Counted from the stretch's first letter, positions 18,044 through 26,678 are shown. The stretch is DNA of 64,000 nt from Thermoanaerobaculia bacterium (GCA_947259925.1 CAMYOG010000010.1:1-64000); one strand, 5' to 3'. Notes: generated by a model not told the origin, from the letters alone. A program made the numbers and translations.

Positions 18044-18703
18044 GTGACGACGCGAGTACTGCTCCTCGTCCTGGTTCTGGCCGCGGCACCGCCGCTCGAC
18101 GGCGCGGTGTCGGCCCCCGCCACGCCGACTGTCGGTCTGATCGCGGCGGGGGAACCTGAAGTGACGGCCGCTCTGGCCGCCGGCGCCCGGCTGGCGCTCT
18201 CGACCTGGGAGCAGCGAACCGGCACGCGCCTCGAGCTGACGGTGACCGATCCTCCCCGTGATTGGGCCGCCGCCACCGGGCCCGCGGTCGAGATGGTCTT
18301 CGACGCCTGGGTGATCGCCCTGTTGGCGCCACCCGACCGTCAGACCGCCCATCTGCTCGCCCAGCTCGGCACGCGGGCCCACCTGCCGGTCGTCGCCACG
18401 GCTGAGGCGTCGAGCGTCACCGCCACGGGCAGCTTCTGGGTGGTCTCGGTAGCGCCGAGCCAGCCGCAAGTGCCAAGTGAAGCTTTCCGCCGCGCCTTCC
18501 GGGCCGCCACGGGCAGCGATCCCGATCGCTGGGCGGTCCTGGGCTACGACGCCGCGGCCGCGGTCGCCGAAGCGGTGCTCCGGGCCGGGCTGGACCGGAA
18601 CGCGGTGGCGGACGCTTGGCGTGCGGAGCTCACGATCGACGGCGCCTGCGGGTCGTTCGGGTTCGACGGCTTCGGCCGGCGTCGGCAGGCCGTGCTGCCC
18701 TGA
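18044..18703 (+). CDS. second, short periplasmic binding-like protein
   Basis: A 219-residue product with a signal peptide (VLLLVLVLAAAPPLDG) and the same type I binding-protein pattern as its upstream neighbour: PTVGLIAAGEPEVTAALAAGARLAL, WVIALLAPPDRQTAHLLAQL, then VLGYDAAAAVAEAVLRAG and a final GSFGFDGFGRR. It is about half the normal length and lacks the central lobe, so it looks like an internally deleted paralogue. It may be functional as a small sensor or be decaying. GTG start 10 nt after the previous stop. Last gene of the operon. Confidence 0.65.
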   Translation: MTTRVLLLVLVLAAAPPLDGAVSAPATPTVGLIAAGEPEVTAALAAGARLALSTWEQRTGTRLELTVTDPPRDWAAATGPAVEMVFDAWVIALLAPPDRQTAHLLAQLGTRAHLPVVATAEASSVTATGSFWVVSVAPSQPQVPSEAFRRAFRAATGSDPDRWAVLGYDAAAAVAEAVLRAGLDRNAVADAWRAELTIDGACGSFGFDGFGRRRQAVLP

Positions 18704-19016
18704 GGTCACATCCTGAGCCTTCTGGGGGTACCGCTAAGAGAGGTCGGATTTGTGCTCGTGTTTGCGGCCGGCTGGCCGCTGGGAATGGCCTACGCCTTCG
18801 ATACTCGACTACTCACCTGACAGGAGTGTCGGCAGAAACGTCCGGTGCTGTCCGGCTGTAAGTCAGCCTTGTGACTACACCGGTCACGGGCACTTCAGAC
18901 CTTTCTGGTGTCAAGAATCGGCTCACAACTCTAGCGCACCGCCAGAGGGCGGAGAGGAGTGGCGTTTCTTCTCACCTACAAAGGGGGTTTCTACTTGGCC
19001 GGCGGTTCTGTCACGA
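18704..19016. other. intergenic between convergent genes
   Basis: No gene recognised. A small inverted repeat GTGAC-N7-GTCAC lies near 18870-18886. No clear T-rich terminator was seen. Confidence 0.4.
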
Positions 19017-19667
19017 CTAGTTGGTGCGCCCGACCTCGATCGTGACGCCTTCATCGAAGTCGTAGCCGACTCGACAGGCGATGTTCTTGTGCCGACGCTG
19101 CTCGATCTTGAGCTGCCACATCCCCAGGTTGACCGTCGTGGAATCGCCGGTCGCCGCGGGGCGCCAGGTTCCGGTGAAGTCGCCCCACATCAGAAGCTGG
19201 TACTTGACCTCGGTTACGCCGTCGTGGCCGTAGGCGGTGAACCAGTAGCGAGCGAGCGCCGAGCCGTCGCCTTCCTCTGAGATGACCAGGGCGGTGAGCT
19301 CTCCCGCGATCGGCGCCGCGCCGAAGCAGTTTGCGCCCGACGGGCCGAAGTGGTTGGCGAAGTAGCTCAGATCGAGATCGAGAAACTGGAAGTACACCTG
19401 GACGGGCTTCGAACTGCCCCCTGCGTCTTCGCCCTCGTAGACTTGTACCGAGCCAGCTTTCGGGTAGAGCTCGCCGATCGGATCGCCGTTTGCGTCGAGT
19501 CCGACGGTCACCTCGTACAGGCCGTCGTTACTGCCGGGATTACCCTGGCAATGAGGATGGTCTCCCATGTGTTTGCCCGCGCAGTGGGCGTGGGCCGGTG
19601 GAGAAGATACGGCGGCCACGAGTACCAAGGTCGCTAAAACGATGAGAGTTCTGGGTCCTGTGGGCAT
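19017..19667 (-). CDS. small secreted protein of unknown function, riboswitch-controlled
   Basis: Not recognised. The 216-residue product has a clear signal peptide (TLIVLATLVLVAAVSSPPAHA). A His/Cys-rich start follows (HCAGKHMGDHPHCQ), then a beta-rich domain with several Asp/Gly loops (GLDANGDPIGELYP) and a conserved-looking YQLLMWGDFTGTWRP segment. The His/Cys N-terminus could bind metal. ATG 19667 is preceded by GGAGG, and the signal peptide begins immediately, so the longer frame to 19988 is not used. A GEMM-I aptamer lies about 75 nt upstream, which implies control by a cyclic dinucleotide. Monocistronic. Confidence 0.75.
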   Translation of the reverse strand: MPTGPRTLIVLATLVLVAAVSSPPAHAHCAGKHMGDHPHCQGNPGSNDGLYEVTVGLDANGDPIGELYPKAGSVQVYEGEDAGGSSKPVQVYFQFLDLDLSYFANHFGPSGANCFGAAPIAGELTALVISEEGDGSALARYWFTAYGHDGVTEVKYQLLMWGDFTGTWRPAATGDSTTVNLGMWQLKIEQRRHKNIACRVGYDFDEGVTIEVGRTN

Positions 19668-19740
19668 TGGGTGCCTCCAAGTCTCGCGAGAGCGTCTCTC
19701 CCGCTTGTCCAACGGTGCGGAGCGGATGTGCTCTGACCGG

Positions 19741-19852
19741 CCCGTCGGCAGCCCGGCGATCTTGCAGTCCCTCTGTCTCCTGCGCCCACTCCTGTGAGAG
19801 GGAAGCGAGGACCCGTGGCTTTGCGGCCCTGGGTTTTCCCAGGTGTGCCGTT
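19741..19852 (-). promoter_or_regulatory. GEMM-I riboswitch (cyclic dinucleotide aptamer)
   Basis: On the minus strand: CGGCACA, a 6-bp stem CCTGGG/CCCAGG with an AAAA loop, GCCGCAAAGCCACGGGTCC, a variable hairpin, and GCAAGATCGCCGGGCTGCCGA. The core blocks are identical to the riboswitch at 5015-5126, while the hairpins differ in sequence but keep pairing, which is covariation. It lies in the leader of the secreted-protein gene starting at 19667. Confidence 0.8.
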
Positions 19853-20162
19853 TCTCTAGGCCGGCCGAGATTAAGCCCGAGATGACGAAAAGGAACCACC
19901 CGAAAGAGCGGAATTCTCGGGAGTGGAGGCCTCTGGCGGGGGTGGGTGGCGCCGGTCTGAGGCTCAGGTCCCGACTGCCCGGGCCCAACCGGAGTCGGCG
20001 GCGAGGTCACACCGCAGGCGCCAAGGGCCTGGGTCCTGCGGGGCGCCGACCAGCCGGTCGTTCTTCGAGACACCCGAGCCACCCGAGGGCGCTGCTCGAA
20101 AACCACCCCTCCGGTGGTTGGCCGGTTCCCGGTCGCGTGCTACGACCCCATTTGGGTCTTGA

Positions 20163-20268
20163 CAAAGGCAAAGCCGGCGAAAGCCGGCGACGCAAAGCGA
20201 TGGATCCTCGCGTCTCCGGTTCGGAGCGACCGCACCGAGAGCCCAAGACCGCCAAGCTGCTGACGGAC
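20163..20268 (+). promoter_or_regulatory. GEMM-I riboswitch, diverged core
   Basis: Shows GGCAAA, a perfect GCCGGC stem with a GAAA tetraloop, GACGCAAAGC, a variable hairpin and a closing AAGACCGCCAAGCTGCTGA. This copy has GATGGATCC where the other two have CACGGGTCC, and AAGCTGCTGA where they have GGGCTGCCGA. It precedes the gene at 20320 on the same strand. Confidence 0.75.
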
Positions 20269-20304
20269 TCGAAGAGGGTGCCGGCATGGTGCCGGATGCC
20301 CGTT

Positions 20305-20318
20305 GGTGGAGGACCACC
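20305..20318 (+). promoter_or_regulatory. hairpin covering the Shine-Dalgarno
   Basis: GGTGG-AGGA-CCACC places the ribosome binding site inside a short stem-loop that ends one base before ATG 20320. It is a plausible translational expression platform for the GEMM-I aptamer upstream. Confidence 0.55.
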
Positions 20319-20319
20319 C

Positions 20320-20757
20320 ATGCCCATACACAAGGTCAAGCTCGACATCACGGACCAGAACGAGATCAATTTCCACCGTCAGCTGCCGATGATCTGGGTG
20401 GACGAACCCTTCCAGTTCGAAGTCGAGAACTGGGAAGGCGACATCGAGAGACTGAGATTCTCGGATTTCAGACGGAATTCGACGAACCTCGATCCGTACC
20501 CGGTGCTGGACCCTACCGGCGCGGACTACGAGCAGCCACCGATCGAGTTCGAGCAGGTGGCCTGTGGAGCGAACAAGGCGTGGACGATCGTGAAGGGGGA
20601 CGAGAAGAAGGGACCGTGGGTCTCGGACGAGATTCGCCTGCGCAAGCCGATGTGGAAGGCGCCGCGCAATCTCGTGGACTACACGCTCACCCTGGGCCTG
20701 AAGGACGGGGCTCAGGTCTCGGTCGATCCGCCGCTGGACGAGCGCAGGAAGGGCTAG
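20320..20757 (+). CDS. hypothetical cytoplasmic protein, riboswitch-controlled
   Basis: Not recognised. The 145-residue, slightly charged product has no signal peptide and no membrane segment. Visible features are a beta-strand-rich pattern (VKLDITDQNEINF, FQFEVENWEGDIERL), a Pro-rich middle (LDPYPVLDPTGADYEQPPIEFEQ, quoted in part), one Cys, and a closing YTLTLGLKDGAQVSVDPPLDE. The strand pattern suggests a small beta-sandwich. ATG 20320 was chosen because it follows GGAGG; the frame upstream passes through the riboswitch. Single gene, convergent with the kinase gene. Confidence 0.65.
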   Translation: MPIHKVKLDITDQNEINFHRQLPMIWVDEPFQFEVENWEGDIERLRFSDFRRNSTNLDPYPVLDPTGADYEQPPIEFEQVACGANKAWTIVKGDEKKGPWVSDEIRLRKPMWKAPRNLVDYTLTLGLKDGAQVSVDPPLDERRKG

Positions 20758-20770
20758 GCGGCGATCGGTC

Positions 20771-22954
20771 CTAGTCCTCGGTGATCTCGAGCACGGCCAG
20801 GAAGCTCGGATCGTCGCGGTAGCTGGCGAAGGCCGGCTCGCGCAGGAACTGTGCTCGCGCGTAGCCGGCCTCGATTGCCCGAGCTGCGTGCTCGTAGGCC
20901 TCGTCCACCAGTCCGGCGAGGGCGTAGACCTGGGCGGCGTAGAAGAGCCGCCAGCCGCTGTCGGGCTCGAGAGCGAGCGCTTCCGCTACGTCGTTCCGAG
21001 CCTCGTCGAACCGCCCCAGCTTGGCCAGGCACACCGCGCGTAGAGGCAGGAGAAAGGAGCGCTGGCCGCCGGCCTCGAGGGCGCCGTCGTAGTTCGCGAC
21101 GGCGGTCCCGTACCAACGTTCTGCCGAGTCGACATCGCCCAGCCTCTCGTGGGCGTCTCCCAGGCCGTGGGGCGCCAGCGGCTTGGCCGGGTCGATTCGA
21201 TGACTCGTGCGGAAGGCTTCGATGGCTTGCTCCATCTCGCCGATGTTGAAGTAGGCGACACCGAGGTTCTGAGCCGCCGCCTCATCCTCCCCGAGCTGCA
21301 GGAGCCGCCTGAAGTGCGGAATCGCGTCGAGATCGCGCCCGGTCTCGACGTAGATGACCGCAAGATCGTTGAGCGCTCCCCGATGGTCCGGGTCGTACGC
21401 CAGCACCTTCTGATACTCGGCGGCGGCCTCGTCCCCTCGGCCGAGGTGCTTGAGCTCGTAGGCCAACACCATCATGGCCCTGACGTCACTACCCGCGACC
21501 GAGACCGCTCGTCGTAGATGCTCGAGCCCGGGCTCCACCCTCGCGTCTCTGATCATGACCTGACCGAGGAGGCTGTGGCCCTGATGCTCGGTCGGATCGG
21601 CGTCCAACGCTCGACGTGCTGCACGCTCCGCGGCCTGGCGATCGCCTTCGAGAAGCGCCACCCGCCCCGAGGCGATGTGAGCCAGCGCAAGCTCGGGGCT
21701 CTGCTCCAGCGCGGCACTCGTCAGTCGATCGATCTCCTCGACCCGCTCCGGCTCCGGGTACTGGATCTGCATCAGCGAAAGGACGGATGCCAGGCGGGCC
21801 CGCACGTGAGCGCTCTCGGGCTCCAGCTGAAGCGCGCCGCGATAGCGCTCCACCGCGTCCTCCAGATTCTCGCGCGTCAGTCCGCGCATTTCGCTGAGCT
21901 GGCCCTGATCGAGGAGTCGCTGCGCCGCGGGCGAGATGGGCGGCGGCTCACCCTTCCGCGACACGAGCTGCCAACTCGTCAAGGCCGCGAAACCAACAAC
22001 CAGCGCGAGCCCAACGGCCTTGATCGCGCGCGAAGCCCGCCAGAACCCCGCTCTTCCGACCGTGTTCGCGGACGACGCCGAACCGCTGGTTGTAACCTCT
22101 GTACTGCTCAGCTCGCGCTCGAGGTCCTCGAGCTCATTGCGCAGGTCCTTGGCCGACTGCAAGCGCCGCTCGGGGCTCTTCTCCAGGCAGTGGCGGATGA
22201 TGCGGCCCAGATGATGTGGCAGCTCGGTACGGATGTCATCGGCCGGGCTCGGGGTATCGCGAAGAATCGACGAGACCAGCTCTGCGCCGCTGTCGCCCTG
22301 GAACGGACGTCGCCCGGTGGCCATCTCGTAGAGCACGATGCCCAGCGAGAAGATGTCTGACCGGTGATCCGCCGTGCCGCCCTGGACCTGTTCGGGCGAC
22401 ATGTAGGAGAGCGTGCCGATGACCTGACGGGCACCGGTCAGCGGTTCGGTCTCGAGCTCTGACGAGAATGGAGCGCCCGGCCGGGGTCGGAGCTTGGCGA
22501 GGCCGAAGTCGAGGATCTTGGGGTCGCCGCGGTTCGTGACCATGATGTTGCCCGGCTTGAGGTCCCGGTGCACGATGCCGGCCTCGTGGGCCACGGACAG
22601 CGCGTCGGCCAGCGCGATCGCGATCGGGAAGAAGGCCGAGCGATTGAGGCCGTTCGGGGGCAGCGCCTCGTACAGGGTGCGGCCCTCGACGTACTCCATG
22701 ACCAGGAAGTGGACGTCCTCGACCTGCTCCACTGAGTGCAGGGTCACGATGTTGGGGTGGTTGAGAGACGCCACCACCCGCGCTTCGCGCTGGAAGCGCG
22801 CGAGTCGCTTGGCGTTGCCTGCCACTTCGGGTGGCAGCATCTTCAGCGCGACGTGTCGCTGGAGCCGCCGGTCCTCGGCGAGATAGACAACGCCCATGCC
22901 GCCGGAGCCCAGCTTGTCGACGACGTGATAGTGCGACAGCGTTCTGCCGACCAT
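20771..22954 (-). CDS. Ser/Thr protein kinase with membrane anchor and TPR domain
   Basis: The 727-residue Hanks-type kinase has the P-loop GSGGMG (16-21), catalytic Lys38, HRDLKPGN (129-136), DFG (149-151) and SPEQ (186-189), so the catalytic set is complete. A single transmembrane helix lies at about 310-331, followed by an outside-facing run of tetratricopeptide repeats (about 345-715). It resembles the kinase at 32181, which suggests paralogy. ATG 22954 begins the conserved GRTLSHYHV start; the upstream extension to 23059 has no similarity. Substrates unknown. No Shine-Dalgarno is obvious. Confidence 0.9.
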   Translation of the reverse strand: MVGRTLSHYHVVDKLGSGGMGVVYLAEDRRLQRHVALKMLPPEVAGNAKRLARFQREARVVASLNHPNIVTLHSVEQVEDVHFLVMEYVEGRTLYEALPPNGLNRSAFFPIAIALADALSVAHEAGIVHRDLKPGNIMVTNRGDPKILDFGLAKLRPRPGAPFSSELETEPLTGARQVIGTLSYMSPEQVQGGTADHRSDIFSLGIVLYEMATGRRPFQGDSGAELVSSILRDTPSPADDIRTELPHHLGRIIRHCLEKSPERRLQSAKDLRNELEDLERELSSTEVTTSGSASSANTVGRAGFWRASRAIKAVGLALVVGFAALTSWQLVSRKGEPPPISPAAQRLLDQGQLSEMRGLTRENLEDAVERYRGALQLEPESAHVRARLASVLSLMQIQYPEPERVEEIDRLTSAALEQSPELALAHIASGRVALLEGDRQAAERAARRALDADPTEHQGHSLLGQVMIRDARVEPGLEHLRRAVSVAGSDVRAMMVLAYELKHLGRGDEAAAEYQKVLAYDPDHRGALNDLAVIYVETGRDLDAIPHFRRLLQLGEDEAAAQNLGVAYFNIGEMEQAIEAFRTSHRIDPAKPLAPHGLGDAHERLGDVDSAERWYGTAVANYDGALEAGGQRSFLLPLRAVCLAKLGRFDEARNDVAEALALEPDSGWRLFYAAQVYALAGLVDEAYEHAARAIEAGYARAQFLREPAFASYRDDPSFLAVLEITED

Positions 22955-23333
22955 GGTGGCGTGTCCATCGGGGCCGCTGCCGTCGCCTTCACAGGCTCTG
23001 CCCTCCCAGCCCGTCGAGGCCGCCGGCACACCGACCCAGCGCCCCGGCAACTGCCCCACACCCCCTCACGAGGGCAGCACCTGGACCAAGTCTGTTCTTG
23101 GCGCTGTGCTGTCTCAAACACCCATGTGGGTGGGCTCGAGCTCGTGAGCCGATTGTCGTCCTGGAGTCCGAAACAGTCCGAAACGGGTGGCACCTCGGTG
23201 TACACCGCATCTCGGTGTAGCACCTCGATCGGCCTCCGAAACCGCTGGCACCTCGATAGGCACCGATCGGATAGATCCCCGAAATGGGTGGCACCTCGAC
23301 GGGCCGCACCTCGACGGCCGCCGCTCGGAAGGA
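22955..23333. other. intergenic cluster of dispersed repeats
   Basis: Positions 23165-23330 contain three degenerate copies of the CCGAAACGGGTGGCACCTC repeat (near 23175, 23236 and 23281) interleaved with CACCTCGAT/CACCTCGGT satellite units. The rest shows no gene. Confidence 0.65.
23165..23330 (+). repeat. tandem cluster of the dispersed repeat
   Basis: Three cores in one orientation: GTCCGAAACGGGTGGCACCT, CTCCGAAACCGCTGGCACCT and CCGAAATGGGTGGCACCT. They are separated by imperfect CACCTCG(A/G)T units. This is the densest cluster in the window and lies between two genes read on the minus strand. Confidence 0.7.
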
Positions 23334-24776
23334 TCACTCGCCCGAGCTTGTCTCGGCAGCCTCGCCAGACGGCTTTGCGAAGGCGTACAGGGTCCCGTGG
23401 GTGCGGACGTAGAGTCTCCCGTCGGCGATCGCAGGAGTGGCGTAGATCGGCTCGGCGAGGTCGTTCGCTGCCAGGATGGACCAGTCGCCTCCGGCTTCGA
23501 GGACGATCACCGAGCCCTCGAGCGAGCCGAGGTAGATCTTGCCGTCGGCCGCCACCGGTGAGGCGTAGATCTTCCCGGAGCCCTGACCCAGCCGCGCGCG
23601 CTTCAGAAGCTCTCCGGTCTCTGGATCGAGAGTTGAGAGGATGCCGTCCGTCGGCATGTACAGCACACCCCGGTAGAGGATCGGCGACGGAATGTAGGCC
23701 ACGTTCTGGCGGTAGTTCCACACCTTCTCGAGCAGGGCCTCGCTGCCGCCGATCCGCAGCGCGTAGAGCCCCCAATCGTCGATCAGGATCTCGTCAGCGA
23801 TCCGTTGCCAGTCGTCGCCCGTGATACCGCCACTCTCGTCGGCGTCCAGCCAACCGTAGTTGCGCTCCATCCAGGTCTCGGCCACCTCGTCCCTGGCCAG
23901 CTGCCCGTCGCCGTTGGCGTCGTGCTCCTCGAGCGTCGGCGCGAACGGAGGCCAGCCGTTCTCGGCGTGGTTCGGGACCACGACGAACACGAGGCTGCCG
24001 TCGAGAACGGGGCTCGCCACCGGCCCGGCGCCGATGCCGCCTCCACTCCAGACGATCTCGCCGGTCTCGAGATCGTAGGCGTCGAGAAAACGCGACCCGA
24101 GGACCAGGAGGACCTCCGGCGACTCGGCGTTGGGGTACAGGATCGGGGTGGCGTAGTTCTCCAGCCGGGCCGAGCGCTTGGCTCGCCAGAGCTCGCGGCC
24201 GGAATCCTTGTCGACCGCAACCAGGAACGAGCCCTCGGCCTGGTCGCAGAGCTGGAAGAGGCGCTTCCCGGCCACTACCGGGGAGGAGGCCATGCCGTAG
24301 AAGTTGAAGAACGGGCCGAGGGCAAGCCGCCAGCGCTCTTTGCCGTTGGCGTCGTACGAGACCAGGCCCGCCTCGTGGAAGAAGGCGTACACATTCTCGC
24401 CGTCGGTCGTCGGCGTCGGGCTCGCCGAGTCAGTGGCAGCATGCAGATTCGCGTGCTCGCGACGCTCGACCGCGCGGCGCCAGAGCTCGCGCCCGGTCTC
24501 GCGGTCGTAGGCGATCGTCAGGAGCTCGCTCGTCTCGAGGGCGGTCAGGAAGATACGGCTCTCGGTGAGGACGGGCGACGAGCGGCCGAACGGCGCTGCG
24601 GTCTTCCAGACGACGTTGCGGTCCTGGCCGAACTCGACCGGCAGCGAGGCGGTGTCGTCGACGCCGGCTCCGTTCGGCCCGCGAAAGCGAGTCCAGTCGC
24701 CTGCCGAGGCCATCGGGGCCGAAGAGAGGGTAGAGGCAAGAAAGATGGCGACGACGCTGAAACGCAGCGATCGCAT
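23334..24776 (-). CDS. PQQ-type beta-propeller protein with inserted EF-hands
   Basis: An exported 480-residue protein. The signal peptide (FSVVAIFLASTLSSAPMASA) precedes the WTRFRGPNGAGV motif typical of secreted PQQ-like propellers. Blades follow: AYDRETGRELWRR, SYDANGKERWRL, AYDLETGEIVWSG and TLDPETGELLKRA. Between blades, two EF-hand calcium loops are inserted: DANGDGQLARDE (about 286-297) and DADESGGITGDD (about 309-320). Residues for the PQQ cofactor itself are not evident, so it is more likely a binding or scaffold protein. ATG 24776 follows GGAGGAGT. The very long frame to 26159 is an artefact that crosses the MscS gene. Confidence 0.85.
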   Translation of the reverse strand: MRSLRFSVVAIFLASTLSSAPMASAGDWTRFRGPNGAGVDDTASLPVEFGQDRNVVWKTAAPFGRSSPVLTESRIFLTALETSELLTIAYDRETGRELWRRAVERREHANLHAATDSASPTPTTDGENVYAFFHEAGLVSYDANGKERWRLALGPFFNFYGMASSPVVAGKRLFQLCDQAEGSFLVAVDKDSGRELWRAKRSARLENYATPILYPNAESPEVLLVLGSRFLDAYDLETGEIVWSGGGIGAGPVASPVLDGSLVFVVVPNHAENGWPPFAPTLEEHDANGDGQLARDEVAETWMERNYGWLDADESGGITGDDWQRIADEILIDDWGLYALRIGGSEALLEKVWNYRQNVAYIPSPILYRGVLYMPTDGILSTLDPETGELLKRARLGQGSGKIYASPVAADGKIYLGSLEGSVIVLEAGGDWSILAANDLAEPIYATPAIADGRLYVRTHGTLYAFAKPSGEAAETSSGE

Positions 24777-24886
24777 GGTCGACTCCTCCGAATCTATCTG
24801 AAGGCGGCAGCGTATCAGAGGCCCGCTAGAGCCGTTCGGCTCGAGTCGGGCACGAGATCGACGCCGCGCGAGGTGATCACGCCGTT

Positions 24887-25690
24887 CTAGGCCGCCTGAT
24901 GCACCACGATCTGGTCGAACGGGATATCGATACCGGCCTCGTTCAGCGCGTCGTAGAGCGCGATGCGGGCGGCGTGTAGCATCCCGAGGTAATCGTCGCT
25001 GGTGGCCCAGGGCCGTACTTCGAAATCGAGCGAGGACGCTCCAAAGCCGGCGAAGTTCACCGAGGGCGCCGGATCGGGCAGCACCGTATCGACCCTCTTG
25101 CAGGTGTCGATCATGACCTCCATCGCGCGTTGCACGTCGGAGCCGTAGGCGATCCCGACGGCGATGCCGCCGCGGAGCGTGCCCTGCGCGGTGTAGTTGA
25201 CGATCACGTCCGAGGTGATCGAGCCGTTGGGGACGATCTTGACCTCGTTCGAGGGCGTGCCAAGCGTGCTGGCGAACAGCCCGATCTCCTTGACCTGACC
25301 GTCCTCGCCGGCGACGCGAACCTTGTCGCCGATCGTGAACGGACGGAACAGGAGGAGCATCACGCCAGAGGCGAAATGACCGAGGTTGCCCTGAAGGGCC
25401 AGGCCGACGGCGAGACCGGCGGCACCGAGCAGAGCGACCAGGCTGGTCGTCGGTACTCCGACCTTGCTGAGGGACGCGATCACGGCGAAGGCAAGGACAG
25501 CGTACTGCGCGATGGCCGATAGGAACCTGGCCAGCGCCTCGTCCACATCTGCGCGGCGGGCGGCCCTCAAACAGAGCGCGTAGACCCATTTCGAGGCGAT
25601 CCAGCCGAGGATGAAGATGATCAGCGCGGTCGCCGCGCCAACGATGAGCCCCTCGTAGGGTTGCAAGAATTCCGGGAACAGATCGGTCAT
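24887..25690 (-). CDS. mscS: small-conductance mechanosensitive channel (MscS family)
   Basis: A 267-residue inner-membrane channel that relieves hypo-osmotic stress. It has three N-terminal transmembrane helices, the pore-lining helix with its Gly/Ala pattern (LVALLGAAGLAVGLALQGNLGHFASG, quoted in part), the beta domain (FTIGDKVRV, VKIVPNGSI) and a C-terminal alpha/beta domain. Length matches E. coli MscS. ATG 25690 is preceded by GAGGAG. It reads toward the PQQ propeller with a gap of about 110 nt and could share a transcript with it. Confidence 0.93.
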   Translation of the reverse strand: MTDLFPEFLQPYEGLIVGAATALIIFILGWIASKWVYALCLRAARRADVDEALARFLSAIAQYAVLAFAVIASLSKVGVPTTSLVALLGAAGLAVGLALQGNLGHFASGVMLLLFRPFTIGDKVRVAGEDGQVKEIGLFASTLGTPSNEVKIVPNGSITSDVIVNYTAQGTLRGGIAVGIAYGSDVQRAMEVMIDTCKRVDTVLPDPAPSVNFAGFGASSLDFEVRPWATSDDYLGMLHAARIALYDALNEAGIDIPFDQIVVHQAA

Positions 25691-25756
25691 GTGAACTCTC
25701 CTCGTCACGAAGTTGGTTTTCGGGTCGAGAAGTGTAGCCCGAGGCGGAGTCCCTAA

Positions 25757-25806
25757 GGAGGCACCTCGGAGCAGGGGCACCTAGGCCCCGGAGGCACCTC
25801 GGCCCG
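25757..25806 (+). repeat. GGCACCT-type repeat cluster
   Basis: Three degenerate units (GGAGGCACCTCGG, GGGGCACCTAGG, GGAGGCACCTCGG) lie between divergent genes. They share the GGCACCTCG half of the dispersed repeat but lack the CCGAAACGGG half. Confidence 0.5.
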
Positions 25807-25847
25807 GGAGCAGGGGGTTTGATTGCCGTGATAACAAAGGGCGACCC

Positions 25848-26678
25848 ATGAAGAGGATCCTCCCGATCGCCGAGGTCGCGGTCGTCTTGACGCTGTTCGC
25901 CGCCCTCCGCCCGCTGCTGCGTGAGACTCCCTTCGCTACGTGGCAGAAGGGAGCCTTCGGTGGTGCGCCCGTATCCAGTACCTTGCTCTTCTTCGTCCTG
26001 CCCATGGTGGTGCTGATCGCTGGTCGCAGGAACCCGGGCCTGTACGGCCTGGCGGCGCACGATCTCTCCGACCATCGGCGGGTCGGACTGCGGGCAGCCG
26101 CGGTGCTCCTCCCGAGCACAGTCCTGTTCCCCGTCATCGGCCTGCTCGGTTCGACGCACGAAGAATGGCTCGGTGCCCTTCTCCTAGCAGCCGGAGTCGG
26201 GGTGGCGGGGTTTGTCGCCGCCAGGGCGACGACCACGCTACCTACTCGGGAGCCACGCGAGATCTCACGCCTCGAGACGGCCGTCTATCTAGCGGTCCTG
26301 GTTCTTGGGCTGCTCGCCTGCTTCGGGTTGAACCTCGTCTCCGGCGTTCTCGCCCGCGCCGTACAGCTCTTGATCTTCGTCGGATTCCTGGAAGAGTTCT
26401 TCTTCCGCGGCTACCTGCAATCGCGCCTCAACGATGCCTTCGGCCGGCCCTACGAGGTGCTCGGTGTCGCCTTCGGCCCGGGCCTGGTCCTCGCTGCGGT
26501 GGTCTTCGGATTGGCCCATCCGCTGACCAGTCCCGACGGAATGCCCTGGCCGTGGGCCGTATGGACCGCCGTCGGCGGATTGGTGTTCGGCTTCCTGCGT
26601 GAGAAGAGTGGCGCGGTGGTCGCGCCCGCCATCGCCCACGGCCTGTGGGTCCTGCCGTCGGCGTTCTTCGCGCCCTAG
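25848..26678 (+). CDS. CPBP-family intramembrane protease (copy 1)
   Basis: The 276-residue membrane protein has eight hydrophobic segments and all CPBP (Abi/Rce1-like) motifs: EEFFFRG near residues 182-188, GLAHP in the next helix, and a final AIAHGLW. The glutamates and histidines form the metal-binding site of Rce1-type glutamate/metallo proteases. In bacteria the family is tied to bacteriocin self-immunity or prenyl-type processing; the target here is unknown. ATG 25848 follows an AAAGGG-type site. Divergent from MscS. It is the first of three CPBP genes in the window. Confidence 0.88.
   Translation: MKRILPIAEVAVVLTLFAALRPLLRETPFATWQKGAFGGAPVSSTLLFFVLPMVVLIAGRRNPGLYGLAAHDLSDHRRVGLRAAAVLLPSTVLFPVIGLLGSTHEEWLGALLLAAGVGVAGFVAARATTTLPTREPREISRLETAVYLAVLVLGLLACFGLNLVSGVLARAVQLLIFVGFLEEFFFRGYLQSRLNDAFGRPYEVLGVAFGPGLVLAAVVFGLAHPLTSPDGMPWPWAVWTAVGGLVFGFLREKSGAVVAPAIAHGLWVLPSAFFAP

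Noticed and set aside
23160..23330. possible CRISPR array
   Set aside because: Repeat units differ in length and sequence and spacers are irregular, with no cas genes nearby; this is a degenerate satellite.
24777..26159. N-terminal extension of the PQQ-propeller frame to 941 codons
   Set aside because: It crosses the MscS gene in another frame and ignores a perfect signal peptide and GGAGGAGT site at 24776.
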